Position numbers and translations under genes: made by a program. Positions 30,951-39,916 of a stretch of 64,000 nt of DNA are shown in pieces. The notes beneath the pieces are model-generated. The model made no database searches, was not told the origin of the DNA, and was given only the letters and a program-made list of their open reading frames with translations. How positions within the stretch are numbered: the stretch's first letter is position 1; the number at the start of each line of letters is the position of its first letter. This DNA is from Billgrantia tianxiuensis (GTDB taxonomy: Bacteria; Pseudomonadota; Gammaproteobacteria; Pseudomonadales; Halomonadaceae): NCBI RefSeq assembly GCF_009834345.1, contig NZ_CP035042.1, positions 2,170,001 through 2,234,000 of the forward strand. Reading direction: 5' to 3'.

Positions 30951-31732
30951 TCAAGACCTGTGGTGGAAAAACTATCTACTTGGACAATGATTTTTCAGAA
31001 AAGGGGCGGGCAGGGATTTCGGGTGCCTTAAATTTTTGTTGGATACTCTTTGCTCCATTTCTAATGGTGCCAATACAGTTGGTTTTTAAGGATTTTTTAG
31101 CCGGCCATTTTTTTCTTAATATGAGTCTGAGTTGGTGGCTGTTTTATGTAATGGTTATTATCTGTATAGGCTGCGTTCTGTTTCTGCGTATCGCGTTCTT
31201 TAAAATTCGGCACCCTATGGCATATCATTGGGGGCAGATGGTATTTGGTTGTTTTAGAGTTTTTTATATTAGTTCAATTCTCTGGTTGGTGCTGAGTAGT
31301 GTGGGGTGGTGGGCCTACATAGTAGTAGGGGTGTTGTGGGCGTTTTCTGAGGTGACAAATAGATACGAAGTGCGTCGTATTGGTAATGAAGAGATTTATC
31401 GAGTGTTCCGTAAGCGTTTTAAAATTCATCCAGAAGGCTATGTTCTCTATGATCCTCTCGTGAATATAAAAAACTTTCTCTCTAGTACTGATCGTCCAGA
31501 GTGGGTTGCTTGGAGAGATAGGTTCGAAAATTTTGGAGCGGTGATGATAATGCTTGCTGGGCCGGTGCTTTTTATTCGAAGTCATCAATATGGAGATAAT
31601 TTTGAGCCTAGATTTTTGATCCTGGCTGCTGTTGCACTAGCCCTTGCTATGGCTACCCGTAGCATGACTACAGATGTCATCATCGCACAGCGAGCATTGA
31701 AGCTGAAGCAGCAAGAAGGGTTGGCTGGCTGA
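30947..31732 (+). CDS. Candidate membrane immunity protein for toxin 2, copy A
   Basis: 261 residues with about five or six hydrophobic segments and strikingly A+T-rich codon use. It is a paralogue of the next gene: shared DGxxIYLDNxF opening, PMAYHWGQ, EVTNRYEV/ELTNKHEV, FRKRFK, HPEGY/HPDGY, GPVLFIRS/GPVIFIRS, NFEPRFLI and RALKLKQQEG. The start overlaps the effector stop by four bases. Membrane immunity proteins protect against pore-forming T6SS toxins; the assignment is inferred. Confidence 0.6.
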   Translation: MIKTCGGKTIYLDNDFSEKGRAGISGALNFCWILFAPFLMVPIQLVFKDFLAGHFFLNMSLSWWLFYVMVIICIGCVLFLRIAFFKIRHPMAYHWGQMVFGCFRVFYISSILWLVLSSVGWWAYIVVGVLWAFSEVTNRYEVRRIGNEEIYRVFRKRFKIHPEGYVLYDPLVNIKNFLSSTDRPEWVAWRDRFENFGAVMIMLAGPVLFIRSHQYGDNFEPRFLILAAVALALAMATRSMTTDVIIAQRALKLKQQEGLAG

Positions 31733-31748
31733 AGGAGTACAGGCGAGC

Positions 31749-32522
31749 GTGATAAAGGCTAACGATGGCGTAGATATTTATCTTGATAATAATTTTGAGG
31801 CCAATGGTAGGCCGGGCGTTTCATGGTCCTATAGTATTTTTTGGTTTTTTTTGGCTGTAAACATAATGGCCCCTATCCAAATGCATGTCGTAAGCAACTT
31901 AGGTGATCTTGATTTTTATGAGGTTGGGGTCGGCTGGTGGTCATTTGGTTTGATGATAATTATTTGTGTGGCGTGCGTTATTTTTATGTGGGTTAGCCTG
32001 TTTCGAATTCGTCAACCTATGGCGTATCACTGGGGGCAAATTATGTTCTTGTCCTTTAGGATTTTCTATATGGGGGCGTTGCTTTGGCTATCTTTGACTA
32101 ATATTGGTTTGTGGGCGTATGTTGTTGTAATTTGTTTGTGGTTGTTCTCTGAATTGACAAATAAGCATGAGGTTAATGTTGTTGGGGATGAAGAGATTAG
32201 AGAGGCGTTTCGGAAAAGATTTAAGCCCCATCCAGATGGATATTTGCTTTACAATCCCATTGCCAATGTTAATTATCTGCATAAAAAAGAACGCGCGGCC
32301 TGGGTTAAGTGGAGAGACAGATTAGAAAGCTTGGGAGCTGCAGTTGTGGCGCTCATGGGACCTGTTATATTCATTAGGAGCCAGCTGTATCGAGAAAACT
32401 TTGAGCCAAGATTTCTGATTGTGGCGGGGCTGTTGTTAGCCATGGCTCTAGCTTTGCGAGGAATGACAACAGAAGTTGCCATCGCTCGCCGGGCACTGAA
32501 GTTGAAGCAACAAGAAGGGTGA
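31749..32522 (+). CDS. Candidate membrane immunity protein for toxin 2, copy B
   Basis: 257 residues, GTG start. It is a tandem paralogue of copy A, with the same motif order and a similar multi-pass profile, 16 bases after the copy A stop and downstream of GGAG at 31733. Both copies are much richer in A+T than the adaptors and vgrG. Tandem immunity duplicates often diverge to neutralise related toxins of other strains, which is inference here. It is the last gene of the T6SS island. Confidence 0.58.
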   Translation: MIKANDGVDIYLDNNFEANGRPGVSWSYSIFWFFLAVNIMAPIQMHVVSNLGDLDFYEVGVGWWSFGLMIIICVACVIFMWVSLFRIRQPMAYHWGQIMFLSFRIFYMGALLWLSLTNIGLWAYVVVICLWLFSELTNKHEVNVVGDEEIREAFRKRFKPHPDGYLLYNPIANVNYLHKKERAAWVKWRDRLESLGAAVVALMGPVIFIRSQLYRENFEPRFLIVAGLLLAMALALRGMTTEVAIARRALKLKQQEG

Positions 32523-32652
32523 GTGGGTATATCCTGAATTGCCCTGGCGAGCTGGTCACAGAAAGTTACCCAGATGCGCCCCTGTCGATTAGCGTGCTCT
32601 GCGTTACCATGGGGTGTCGTTTTGTCTGATGCTGTCAAGGGGGCTAATCATC

Positions 32653-32958
32653 ATGCACGTCATCATCGATCTCTGCGTCGTCCCGCTGGGGGTGGGCGTG
32701 TCGGTCTCGCCGCAGATCGCCGCCTGCCAGCGGGTGATCGAGGCCTCGGGTCTCGAGCACCACATGCACGCCTACGGCACTAACATCGAGGGGCCGTGGG
32801 ATGAGGTGATGGCGGTGGTCAAGCGCTGCCATGAGGTGGTGCACGAGATGGGGGCGCCGCGCATCACCACCACTATCAAGCTGGGTACGCGTACCGACCG
32901 CGAGCAGTCCATGGCCGACAAGGTGTCGAGCGTCGAGAACAAGCTACGCGGTTCGTGA
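32653..32958 (+). CDS. MTH1187/UPF0045 family thiamine-binding protein
   Basis: 101 residues, matching the family length. Seen: VIIDLCVVPLGVGVSVSPQIAACQRVI at the N-terminus, then HHMHAYGTNIEGPWDEVMAVVKRCHEVV, and RITTTIKLGTRTDRE, the classical UPF0045 pattern. Characterised members bind thiamine or related molecules in a ferredoxin-like tetramer. GGGGG upstream of the ATG at 32653 serves as the ribosome-binding site. The 130 bases before it contain no gene. Confidence 0.88.
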   Translation: MHVIIDLCVVPLGVGVSVSPQIAACQRVIEASGLEHHMHAYGTNIEGPWDEVMAVVKRCHEVVHEMGAPRITTTIKLGTRTDREQSMADKVSSVENKLRGS

Positions 32959-32963
32959 TTCGT

Positions 32964-33899
32964 TCATGCCGTGGGTAGCGGCGTGAGCCAGGCATCGCCC
33001 AGGCGCAGCAGGTGGTCGGTGAGGGCGTCGAGGAGGCGCCCGCCTTGGCGCCAGTGGTGCCAGTAGAGAGGTACGTCGATGACGAAGCCCGGTGACAGGT
33101 CGACCAGGCGGCCATCGGCTAGGTAAGGGCCGGGGTCGATCTCCTGTAGGCGTCCTTCGCTCAATTCCCTCTCGGCCTGACGCTCCGGCACCATGCCGTA
33201 GCCGAGCCCGGCTAGCGCCAGGCCGATGAAGCCCTCCGACGACGGGCACAGATGGTGGGGAAAGGGTGGCTCCACGCCATGCTGGGCCAGGTAGCGATGC
33301 TGGAGGCGGTCGTCGGGGCCGAACACGATGGCCGGTGCTCGGCGCAGCGCCTCCGGGGTTACGCCATCGGCGAAATGACGCGCCACGAAGGTGGGGCTGG
33401 CCAGGGCGCGATAGCGCATGCTGCCCAGTGGGTAACTGCGCGCGCCTTGAACCGGCGTGGGCGAGTCGCAAATGCAGCCGGCCACGTCACCGTCGCGCAT
33501 GCGCTTGAGCGCCACCTCCTGATCCTCCACTACCAGATCGAACAGTACGGGATGTTCCTCGCAGAAACGTCCAATGGCCTCCGGCCACCAGGTGGCCAGG
33601 CTGTCGGCGTTGATCGCCAGGCGCAGGCGTTGCTCGCCGCTGCCGAGTGCCGGTATCTCATCCAGCAGGTCGCTCTCGAGCAGGCGCACCTGCTGGGCGT
33701 GGTTGAGCAGCTTGCGTCCCAAAGGCGTGGGGGCAAGACGTGGGCTGCGTACCAGTACCGGCTGCCCGAGACGAGCCTCGAGCAGCTTGATGCGCTGGGA
33801 TATCGCCGATTGTGTCAGGCCCAGGTGGCGAGCGGCGCGCTCGAAGCCGCCCTGATCGGTGACCGCCACCAGTGCGTCGAGCAGCTTGTAGTCAAGCAT
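32964..33899 (-). CDS. argP: LysR family regulator ArgP
   Basis: 311 residues, LysR architecture: an N-terminal winged helix-turn-helix (MLDYKLLDALVAVTDQGGFERAARHLGLTQSAISQRIKLLE, about 1-65) and a C-terminal effector domain. ArgP senses arginine or lysine and activates the exporter argO. The opening MLDYKLLDAL is typical of ArgP/IciA. It is divergent from argO with 94 bases between the starts, the classical ArgP-ArgO arrangement, so the regulator likely acts on that region. Confidence 0.92.
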   Translation of the reverse strand: MLDYKLLDALVAVTDQGGFERAARHLGLTQSAISQRIKLLEARLGQPVLVRSPRLAPTPLGRKLLNHAQQVRLLESDLLDEIPALGSGEQRLRLAINADSLATWWPEAIGRFCEEHPVLFDLVVEDQEVALKRMRDGDVAGCICDSPTPVQGARSYPLGSMRYRALASPTFVARHFADGVTPEALRRAPAIVFGPDDRLQHRYLAQHGVEPPFPHHLCPSSEGFIGLALAGLGYGMVPERQAERELSEGRLQEIDPGPYLADGRLVDLSPGFVIDVPLYWHHWRQGGRLLDALTDHLLRLGDAWLTPLPTA

Positions 33900-33993
33900 T
33901 AGTAATTTTTATCCCCTAGTTGGTTTATTTGTTTCTCTTATCATTGTGGCGAGCTTAGCCTTGGCGGCATCGATTCGCCAGGGAGAAAGTGAA

Positions 33994-34602
33994 ATGTGGT
34001 TGTCATGGCTCAATGGGCTACTGATCTGCGCCGGGTTGATCGTGGCCATCGGTGCGCAAAATGCCTTCGTCCTCCAGCAAAGCCTGCGTCGTCAGCATGC
34101 CTGGATGGTGGCGGGAGTCTGTGCCCTGTGCGACTGGCTACTGGTGGGGCTCGGGGTGTTGGGGTTGGGCGTGCTGATCGCCCAGCAGGATGCGTTGATG
34201 GAAGCTGCTCGCTGGGCCGGTGCCGCCTTCCTGGCCTGGCAGGCGTGGCTGGCGTTTCGGCGAGTCCTCGCCGGTCAGGCATTGGCGGCGGGGGGCGGCA
34301 GGGTGCAGTCGTGGCAGGCTGCCCTGGCGGCGACACTGGCCGTGACCTTGCTCAATCCCCAGGTCTATCTGGAAACCGTGGTGCTGCTCGGCGCCATCGG
34401 TGCGGTGCAGCCGAGTCCGCTGGGTTTCTTCATCGGTGCGGCAATGGCTTCCTTCGGCTGGTTCTTCGGCCTGGCGGCTGCAGCCGGGTGGTTGGCGCCA
34501 AGGCTGGCCAACCCGCGGGTGTGGCGGGCCATCGACCTGGCGATCGGTATCATCCTGGCGTGGGTGGCGTGGAGGTTGGCCAGTGGCGCCATGATGCCTT
34601 AG
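33994..34602 (+). CDS. argO: LysE/ArgO family amino acid exporter
   Basis: 202 residues with six hydrophobic segments. Seen: LIVAIGAQNAFVLQQSLRRQH, the LysE family signature of the first and second helices, and LLNPQVYLETVVLLG in the middle. It would export arginine and perhaps lysine across the inner membrane. GGGAGAAAG precedes the start. It is divergent from argP, its probable activator. Confidence 0.92.
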   Translation: MWLSWLNGLLICAGLIVAIGAQNAFVLQQSLRRQHAWMVAGVCALCDWLLVGLGVLGLGVLIAQQDALMEAARWAGAAFLAWQAWLAFRRVLAGQALAAGGGRVQSWQAALAATLAVTLLNPQVYLETVVLLGAIGAVQPSPLGFFIGAAMASFGWFFGLAAAAGWLAPRLANPRVWRAIDLAIGIILAWVAWRLASGAMMP

Positions 34603-34625
34603 GCAAGCCGCCCAGAGGGTTAAGG

Positions 34626-34643
34626 TGTAAAGAAAGATTTACG
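34626..34643. promoter_or_regulatory. Strong TyrR/PhhR box upstream of hppD
   Basis: TGTAAA-N6-TTTACG matches the TyrR consensus TGTAAA-N6-TTTACA in 11 of 12 positions. It lies about 230 bases upstream of the hppD start, between argO and hppD. Confidence 0.7.
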
Positions 34644-34697
34644 CTCTGTCACGAAATCACACCGCACGGAGTGCCATAGCGTCGCGATCGCCTCAGG

Positions 34698-34715
34698 TGT
34701 AAGGATCTTCTGACA
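34698..34715. promoter_or_regulatory. Weaker second TyrR-box-like site upstream of hppD
   Basis: TGTAAG-N6-CTGACA, with 9 of 12 consensus matches, 72 bases (about seven helical turns) downstream of the first box. Paired sites of different strength are usual for TyrR. Confidence 0.45.
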
Positions 34716-34870
34716 CGCCGATGTGGAGTTATCCCCAGCCGGCGTTCTCAAAGACGCCGGTGGGGCGTTCCTCGGAAAAAGTACGCGCACTAGTCTGGAG
34801 TTACGCAAAGGCAGCCCGAAGGCGGCCTGACCCAATACTGCGCATAACAATGTCCAGCCCCGGAGGAAAC

Positions 34871-35971
34871 ATGAACGCCCCTGCCAAGACCGTATCTCCC
34901 ATCACTCGGGACAACCCTATCGGCACCGATGGCTTCGAGTTCGTCGAGTATAGTGCGCCTACCGCCGAGGGCATCGAGGAGCTGCGCGCCCTTTTCAACC
35001 GCATGGGCTTCACTGAGACCCGCAAGCACCGCTCCAAGCAGGTTTTCCTGTTCCAGCAGGAGAACGTCAACTTCGTGCTCAACGCCGAGCCCGACAGCCA
35101 TGCCGCCAAGTTCGCTGAAGTGCACGGCCCCTGTGCCTGTGCCATGGCATGGAAGGTGGCCGACGCCAAGCAGGCCTTCGAATACGCCCTGGCCCACGGT
35201 GCCGAGGCAGTGGAGAACCCGGTCGGCCCCGGTGAGGTGGGCATTCCCGCGGTGCACGGCATTGGCGGTTCGCTGCTCTACTTCGTCGACAACAAGGTCG
35301 ACAGCGAAGGGCGCACCATCTACGACATCGACTTCGAGGCCATCCCCGGCCGTTCGCGCAACGACAACAGCGTGGGGCTCAAGGTGCTCGACCACCTGAC
35401 CCACAACGTCGACCGTGGCCAGATGGACGTGTGGGCCGATTTCTATACCGAGATCGCCAACTTCCGCGAGAACCGCTACTTCGACATCAAGGGCAAGAAG
35501 ACCGGCCTGCACTCCCGTGCCATGACTGCGCCGTGCGGCAAGATGCATATCCCGATCAACGAGTCGGCCGACGATACCTCGCAGATCGCCGAATTCCTCC
35601 GCGAGTACAACGGCGAAGGCATCCAGCACCTGGCCATGGCCACCGACGACATCTACGCCACGGTGCGCGCGCTACGTGCCAACGGTGTCACTTTCCTGTC
35701 CACGCCGGATACCTACTACGAGAAGGTCGACTCGCGCGTGCCCAACCACGAGGAGAACGTCGAGGACCTGCGCGAGCTGAGCCTGTTGATCGACGGCGGT
35801 CCGGATGAGGGTGTGCTGCTGCAGATCTTCACCGAGACCGTGATCGGCCCGATCTTCTTCGAGATCATTCAGCGCAAGGGCAACGACGGCTTCGGCGAGG
35901 GCAATTTCAAGGCCCTGTTCGAATCCATCGAGGAGGATCAGATCCGTCGCGGCGTACTCAAGGCGGATTGA
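34871..35971 (+). CDS. hppD: 4-hydroxyphenylpyruvate dioxygenase
   Basis: 366 residues, full length. It converts 4-hydroxyphenylpyruvate to homogentisate, the second step of tyrosine catabolism. Seen: two vicinal-oxygen-chelate halves with the iron ligands His in VLDHLTHNV, His in GIQHLAMAT and Glu in IFFEIIQRKG. GGAGG precedes the ATG at 34871, which removes an N-terminal extension available in the open frame. It belongs with phhAB in aromatic catabolism, although the homogentisate genes are outside the window. TyrR-like boxes lie upstream. Confidence 0.96.
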   Translation: MNAPAKTVSPITRDNPIGTDGFEFVEYSAPTAEGIEELRALFNRMGFTETRKHRSKQVFLFQQENVNFVLNAEPDSHAAKFAEVHGPCACAMAWKVADAKQAFEYALAHGAEAVENPVGPGEVGIPAVHGIGGSLLYFVDNKVDSEGRTIYDIDFEAIPGRSRNDNSVGLKVLDHLTHNVDRGQMDVWADFYTEIANFRENRYFDIKGKKTGLHSRAMTAPCGKMHIPINESADDTSQIAEFLREYNGEGIQHLAMATDDIYATVRALRANGVTFLSTPDTYYEKVDSRVPNHEENVEDLRELSLLIDGGPDEGVLLQIFTETVIGPIFFEIIQRKGNDGFGEGNFKALFESIEEDQIRRGVLKAD

Positions 35972-35977
35972 TCGGCA

Positions 35978-36012
35978 AGCGGCTCCCATCGCGCGGATGG
36001 GAGCCGCTTTTT
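35978..36012 (+). terminator. Rho-independent terminator after hppD
   Basis: Perfect 13-bp stem AGCGGCTCCCATC / GATGGGAGCCGCT, 5-base loop, then TTTTT. It starts 7 bases after the hppD stop codon. Confidence 0.95.
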
Positions 36013-36135
36013 CATACGCTTCAGGATGAAAATCCTGAGCACTTCAATTAGTACAAGAAAATGTCGTTGCAATCTCGGTGTTGCACCGGGCATATTGCTG
36101 CGTCAGTTCATAACAACGACTCCTCTGGTGACGTA

Positions 36136-37596
36136 ATGACGACCGAGCAACAACCCCGCGCCCAGTGGCTAGGCCGCTGGGGCTTCGTGCTGGCGGCGAC
36201 GGGTTCCGCCGTTGGCCTGGGCAATATCTGGAAGTTCCCCTACATGACCGGTGAGCACGGCGGCGGCGCCTTCGTGCTGGTTTACTTGGTCTGTATTCTG
36301 GCGGTGGGTGTGCCGGTCATGATGACCGAGATCGCCTTCGGCCGGCGCGGCCGAGGCAGCCCCATCGACGCGGTGCGTCGGGTGGTGACGGAGTCCGGCA
36401 GAAGCTCCGCCTGGTCGCTGCTGGGTTGGATGGCGATGCTGTGCGGCTTCATGATCCTGTCGTTCTACGTGGTGGTGGCCGGCTGGTCGTTTTCCTATCT
36501 GTGGAAGATGCTGAGCGGTGGCCTGAATGGCTCGGGTGTCGACGATATGGTGGCAATCTTCGTCGCCAACAACGAGAACCCATTCAATCTCGGCTTCTGG
36601 AGTACCCTGGTGACGCTTGCCACCATGTTGATCGTCGGCAAGGGCGTTCAGGCGGGTATCGAGAAGAGCGTGAGTTGGATGATGCCGGGCATGGTCGTCA
36701 TGCTGTTGATCCTGATCGGCTACGGCGTGTTTTCCGGCGGCTTCGGCGAGGCATGGCGCTTCCTGTTCTCCTTCAACACCGGCAGCCTCTCCAGCGAGGG
36801 CATGCTGGCCGCACTGGGCCATGCCTTCTTCACTCTGTCGCTGGCTTCCGGCGCCATTCTCACCTACGGCAGCTACCTGCCGGCGGGGGCTTCGATCGGG
36901 CGCACCACGTTCAGCGTAGCGATCGCCGATACCCTGGTAGCGCTCATGGCGGGCCTGGCGATCTTTCCCATCATCTTCGCTAACGGCATGAGCCCCGAGG
37001 GCGGCCCCGGGCTGCTGTTCATGAGCTTGCCGCTGGCGTTCCAGGCCATGCCGCTGGGCACGCTGTTCGGCATCCTGTTCTTCGTCATGCTCTCGATGGC
37101 GGCGCTGACCTCGTCGATCTCCATGGTCGAGGCCACCGTCTCCTGGCTGGTGGACAACAAGGGCATCACCCGGCGTACCGCGGCGTGGGGAACGGGTATC
37201 GTGCTGTGGCTGGTGAGCACCCTGGCGATGCTGTCGTTCAACCTGGGTGCCGACTGGACCCTGGCCGGCCGTCACTTCTTCGACTGGCTCGACTACCTCA
37301 CCTCGCGCTGGATGATGCCGCTCGGCGGCCTGGGCATGGTGCTGCTGGCCGGCTTCGTGCTCAAGAGCGAGAGCTTTCGCGAGGAGCTGGGCCTGGCGCC
37401 GTACTGGCATGCGTTGTGGCTGTTCATGGTGCGCTACGTGAGCCCGCTGGGCATCCTGGTGATCTTCGTCGATGCGCTGGGCATTGCACGGCTGGAGTTC
37501 GGCGTCCACTGGCCCTGGCTGCTCGCCGTGCTGGCGCTGATCACCCTGGTCGGCGAGCTGCTGAGCCCCAGGCTACGGCGCACGCTGGCTGGCTGA
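36136..37596 (+). CDS. Sodium-dependent (NSS/SNF family) amino acid transporter
   Basis: 486 residues, about 11-12 transmembrane segments. It is a LeuT-fold symporter that uses the sodium gradient. Seen: the first-helix signature GSAVGLGNIWKFPYMTGEHGGGAFV with the unwound sodium/substrate-binding loop, and the TMH 6 region TLSLASGAILTYGSYL. The start at 36136 was chosen because the preceding in-frame residues do not resemble the family. Its substrate could be tyrosine or tryptophan given the hppD neighbour, but that is only suggestive. Confidence 0.9.
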   Translation: MTTEQQPRAQWLGRWGFVLAATGSAVGLGNIWKFPYMTGEHGGGAFVLVYLVCILAVGVPVMMTEIAFGRRGRGSPIDAVRRVVTESGRSSAWSLLGWMAMLCGFMILSFYVVVAGWSFSYLWKMLSGGLNGSGVDDMVAIFVANNENPFNLGFWSTLVTLATMLIVGKGVQAGIEKSVSWMMPGMVVMLLILIGYGVFSGGFGEAWRFLFSFNTGSLSSEGMLAALGHAFFTLSLASGAILTYGSYLPAGASIGRTTFSVAIADTLVALMAGLAIFPIIFANGMSPEGGPGLLFMSLPLAFQAMPLGTLFGILFFVMLSMAALTSSISMVEATVSWLVDNKGITRRTAAWGTGIVLWLVSTLAMLSFNLGADWTLAGRHFFDWLDYLTSRWMMPLGGLGMVLLAGFVLKSESFREELGLAPYWHALWLFMVRYVSPLGILVIFVDALGIARLEFGVHWPWLLAVLALITLVGELLSPRLRRTLAG

Positions 37597-37602
37597 GCCA
37601 TG

Positions 37603-37626
37603 GGCTTGCCCCGGCCGGGGCAAGCC
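37603..37626 (+). terminator. Hairpin after the NSS transporter gene
   Basis: Perfect 10-bp stem GGCTTGCCCC / GGGGCAAGCC with a 4-base loop, starting 6 bases after the stop. It is followed only by GTTAATG, so it is less sure as an intrinsic terminator. Confidence 0.6.
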
Positions 37627-37674
37627 GTTAATGTCGGGCCGGGTCCGCTAAGGACGTTTCATCGAGATGACAGG

Positions 37675-38109
37675 ATGCTCTCACATACGATTTGTGGTGC
37701 CGGCCCGGTCGCACCTCGCTTGCTGCGAGGTGCATTGGCGCTTCTGATACTGCTCTTGATTGCCGGCTGTGCCGGACGCGATGGGGGCCGTGGCGAGCGG
37801 GCCTCGGTGCCATCCGGCTGGAATGGCGAGCGGGGGCAGGCTTCCTTTTATGCCGACCGCTACCATGGCCGGCGCACCGCCAGTGGCGAAACCCACGATC
37901 GCAACGCGCTGACGGCGGCGCATCGCAGCCTGCCATTCGGCACACGGGTCCGGGTGACGCGGCTGGACAACGGCCGCGAGACGGTGGTGCGTATCAATGA
38001 TCGTGGACCCTTCGTGCGCGGTCGTGTCATCGATCTCTCGCGGCGTGCGGCCGAGGAACTCGGCATGCTCGGGCAGGGCGTGGCGGAGGTGCGGCTTTCG
38101 CCTGAGTGA
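37675..38109 (+). CDS. rlpA: RlpA-like lipoprotein (septal ring lytic transglycosylase, DPBB domain)
   Basis: 144 residues. An N-terminal lipoprotein signal with lipobox LIAGC (Cys near residue 32) is followed by a double-psi beta-barrel: [41 protein letters not shown] and [28 protein letters not shown]. These carry the catalytic-type Glu/Asp and His of RlpA, which cleaves naked glycan strands in P. aeruginosa. The C-terminal SPOR domain of full-length RlpA is missing, as in many short homologues. Confidence 0.88.
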   Translation: MLSHTICGAGPVAPRLLRGALALLILLLIAGCAGRDGGRGERASVPSGWNGERGQASFYADRYHGRRTASGETHDRNALTAAHRSLPFGTRVRVTRLDNGRETVVRINDRGPFVRGRVIDLSRRAAEELGMLGQGVAEVRLSPE

Positions 38110-38188
38110 GGACCCGGCTGCGCTGGCCAGGTGTCTCGTCCCGTCACTCATGCGACAATGACGCTTTCGCTAACGTCGAGCGCCCGTC

Positions 38189-39877
38189 ATGTCTTCCCCG
38201 CGCAGCGAATCCATTGCCGAACTCCAGCGCCTGCGTCGTGGCCGTTCAAGGCGCGGCTGGCTGACGCGCAGCTTTCGCCTGCAGGTGATGCTGCTGGTCG
38301 GCCTGCTGCTGGCCGGCATGCTGCTCGCCCAGGGTGCCTACCTCAATCACCGCAAGGCCGAGATCATCAGCCACCAGATGGGTGAGCGGGCCCTGGCCGT
38401 GGCGCTCAGCGTCGCCAGCATCCCGGAACTGATCGCGGCCTTCGACGACCCCGACCCCAGCGCCACCATTCAGCCCATCGCCGAGCGCATCCGGCGTGAA
38501 ACGGGCGCGCGCTACGTGGTGGTGGGCAATACCGAGAGCCTGCGCTATTCCCATCCGCTGCCGGAACGGCTGGGCAAGCCCATGGTCGGCGGCGACAACG
38601 ATCGTGCGCTGTTGCATGGCGAATCCTACGTCTCGGAGGCGACCGGCTCGCTAGGCGAGGCGGTGCGCGGCAAGACCCCGGTCTTCGACGCCGAGGGCAA
38701 CATCATCGGCATCGTCTCGGTGGGCTTCATGCTCGACCGGGTGGAACTGGCCGTGATCGAGCACACCAGCCTGGGGTGGTGGCTGGTGGCACTGATGATC
38801 GTGCTCGGCTTTGCCGGTGCCTACCTGCTTTCGCGTCACCTGAAGAGGGTGATACTGGGGCTCGAGCCCTACGAGATCGCGCGCCTGGCGATGGAGAAGG
38901 AGGCGATCCTGCAGTCGATCCACGAGGGCATCCTGGCGGTGAACCGCGAGGGGCAGATCACGCTGGTCAACCAGCAGGCGCGGCGCTTTCTCGGGCTGCC
39001 ACCGGCCGAGGAGGTACTGGGGCGACCGATCCAGGAGGTGGTGCCCAATTCGCGCCTGTCCGAGGTGCTCGAGCGTGGCGAGCGCCAGTTCGACCAGGAG
39101 ATGTGGCTGGGCGACCATCCCATCGTGGTCAACCGCGTACCGATCCTGCATGCCGGCGAGATTGAAGGGGCCGTATCGACGTTCCGCAGTCGTCGCGAGA
39201 TCGTCAATCTCTCCAATGCCCTCAGCGCTGCCAGCCGCGACGTGGACATGCTGCGTGCACAGGCTCATGAGTACTCCAACAAGCTGTACACCATCTCTGG
39301 AATGCTGCAGCTCGACCGCATCGAGGATGCCCTGGCCCTGATCCATCAGGAGAGCGAGCGCCAGCAGGCGCAGATGACCTTCCTGATGAAGCACGTTGCA
39401 GATCCGGTGGTCAGCGGCACCTTGCTGGGCAAGCTGACCCGGGCCCGGGAGCTCAACGTGGCGCTCGAGATCGACGACCAGAGTTCGCTCTCCTCACCGC
39501 TAACCTTCACCGGCCAGGAGGTCATGATGACGGTGATCGGCAACCTGCTCGACAACGCCTGCCATGCCGCTCAGCAACGCGGGGAAGGTGGGCAGGTTCG
39601 ATTGTTCTTTACCGACCTGGGCGAGCAGCTGCTGATCGAGGTGGAGGACAACGGCCCTGGCGTGCCGCCGGAGCATGTCGAGTCGATCTTCGAAGAAGGC
39701 TTCTCCACCAAGCCGGGCAAGCATCGCGGCATCGGCCTGGCGCTGGTAAGCCGACTGTGCCGGGAGAACGGTGGGGCCATCACGCTCGAGGAGAGCGAGC
39801 TGGGTGGCGCCTGCTTCACGGTAGTGCTCGACCGCTCGCTGTGTCGAACGAGCCAGCCGGTCGAGCCGTCACCGTGA
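38189..39877 (+). CDS. CitA/DcuS-type sensor histidine kinase
   Basis: 562 residues: TM1 (about 30-52), a periplasmic PDC-like sensor domain (about 55-195), TM2 (about 197-216), a PAS domain (about 235-340), an SpoOB-type dimerisation segment with the phosphoacceptor His in QAHEYSNKLYTISGML, and an HATPase_c domain with NLLDNACHAA and EDNGPGVPPEHVESIFEEGFSTK ... GIGLALV. Such kinases sense citrate, C4-dicarboxylates or tricarboxylates. The regulator follows 40 bases later, and a tct transporter operon lies next, so the signal is probably a tricarboxylate. Confidence 0.93.
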   Translation: MSSPRSESIAELQRLRRGRSRRGWLTRSFRLQVMLLVGLLLAGMLLAQGAYLNHRKAEIISHQMGERALAVALSVASIPELIAAFDDPDPSATIQPIAERIRRETGARYVVVGNTESLRYSHPLPERLGKPMVGGDNDRALLHGESYVSEATGSLGEAVRGKTPVFDAEGNIIGIVSVGFMLDRVELAVIEHTSLGWWLVALMIVLGFAGAYLLSRHLKRVILGLEPYEIARLAMEKEAILQSIHEGILAVNREGQITLVNQQARRFLGLPPAEEVLGRPIQEVVPNSRLSEVLERGERQFDQEMWLGDHPIVVNRVPILHAGEIEGAVSTFRSRREIVNLSNALSAASRDVDMLRAQAHEYSNKLYTISGMLQLDRIEDALALIHQESERQQAQMTFLMKHVADPVVSGTLLGKLTRARELNVALEIDDQSSLSSPLTFTGQEVMMTVIGNLLDNACHAAQQRGEGGQVRLFFTDLGEQLLIEVEDNGPGVPPEHVESIFEEGFSTKPGKHRGIGLALVSRLCRENGGAITLEESELGGACFTVVLDRSLCRTSQPVEPSP

Positions 39878-39916
39878 GGCGAGAGGTCGGCGGCCATAAT
39901 GACAACGTAAAACGCC

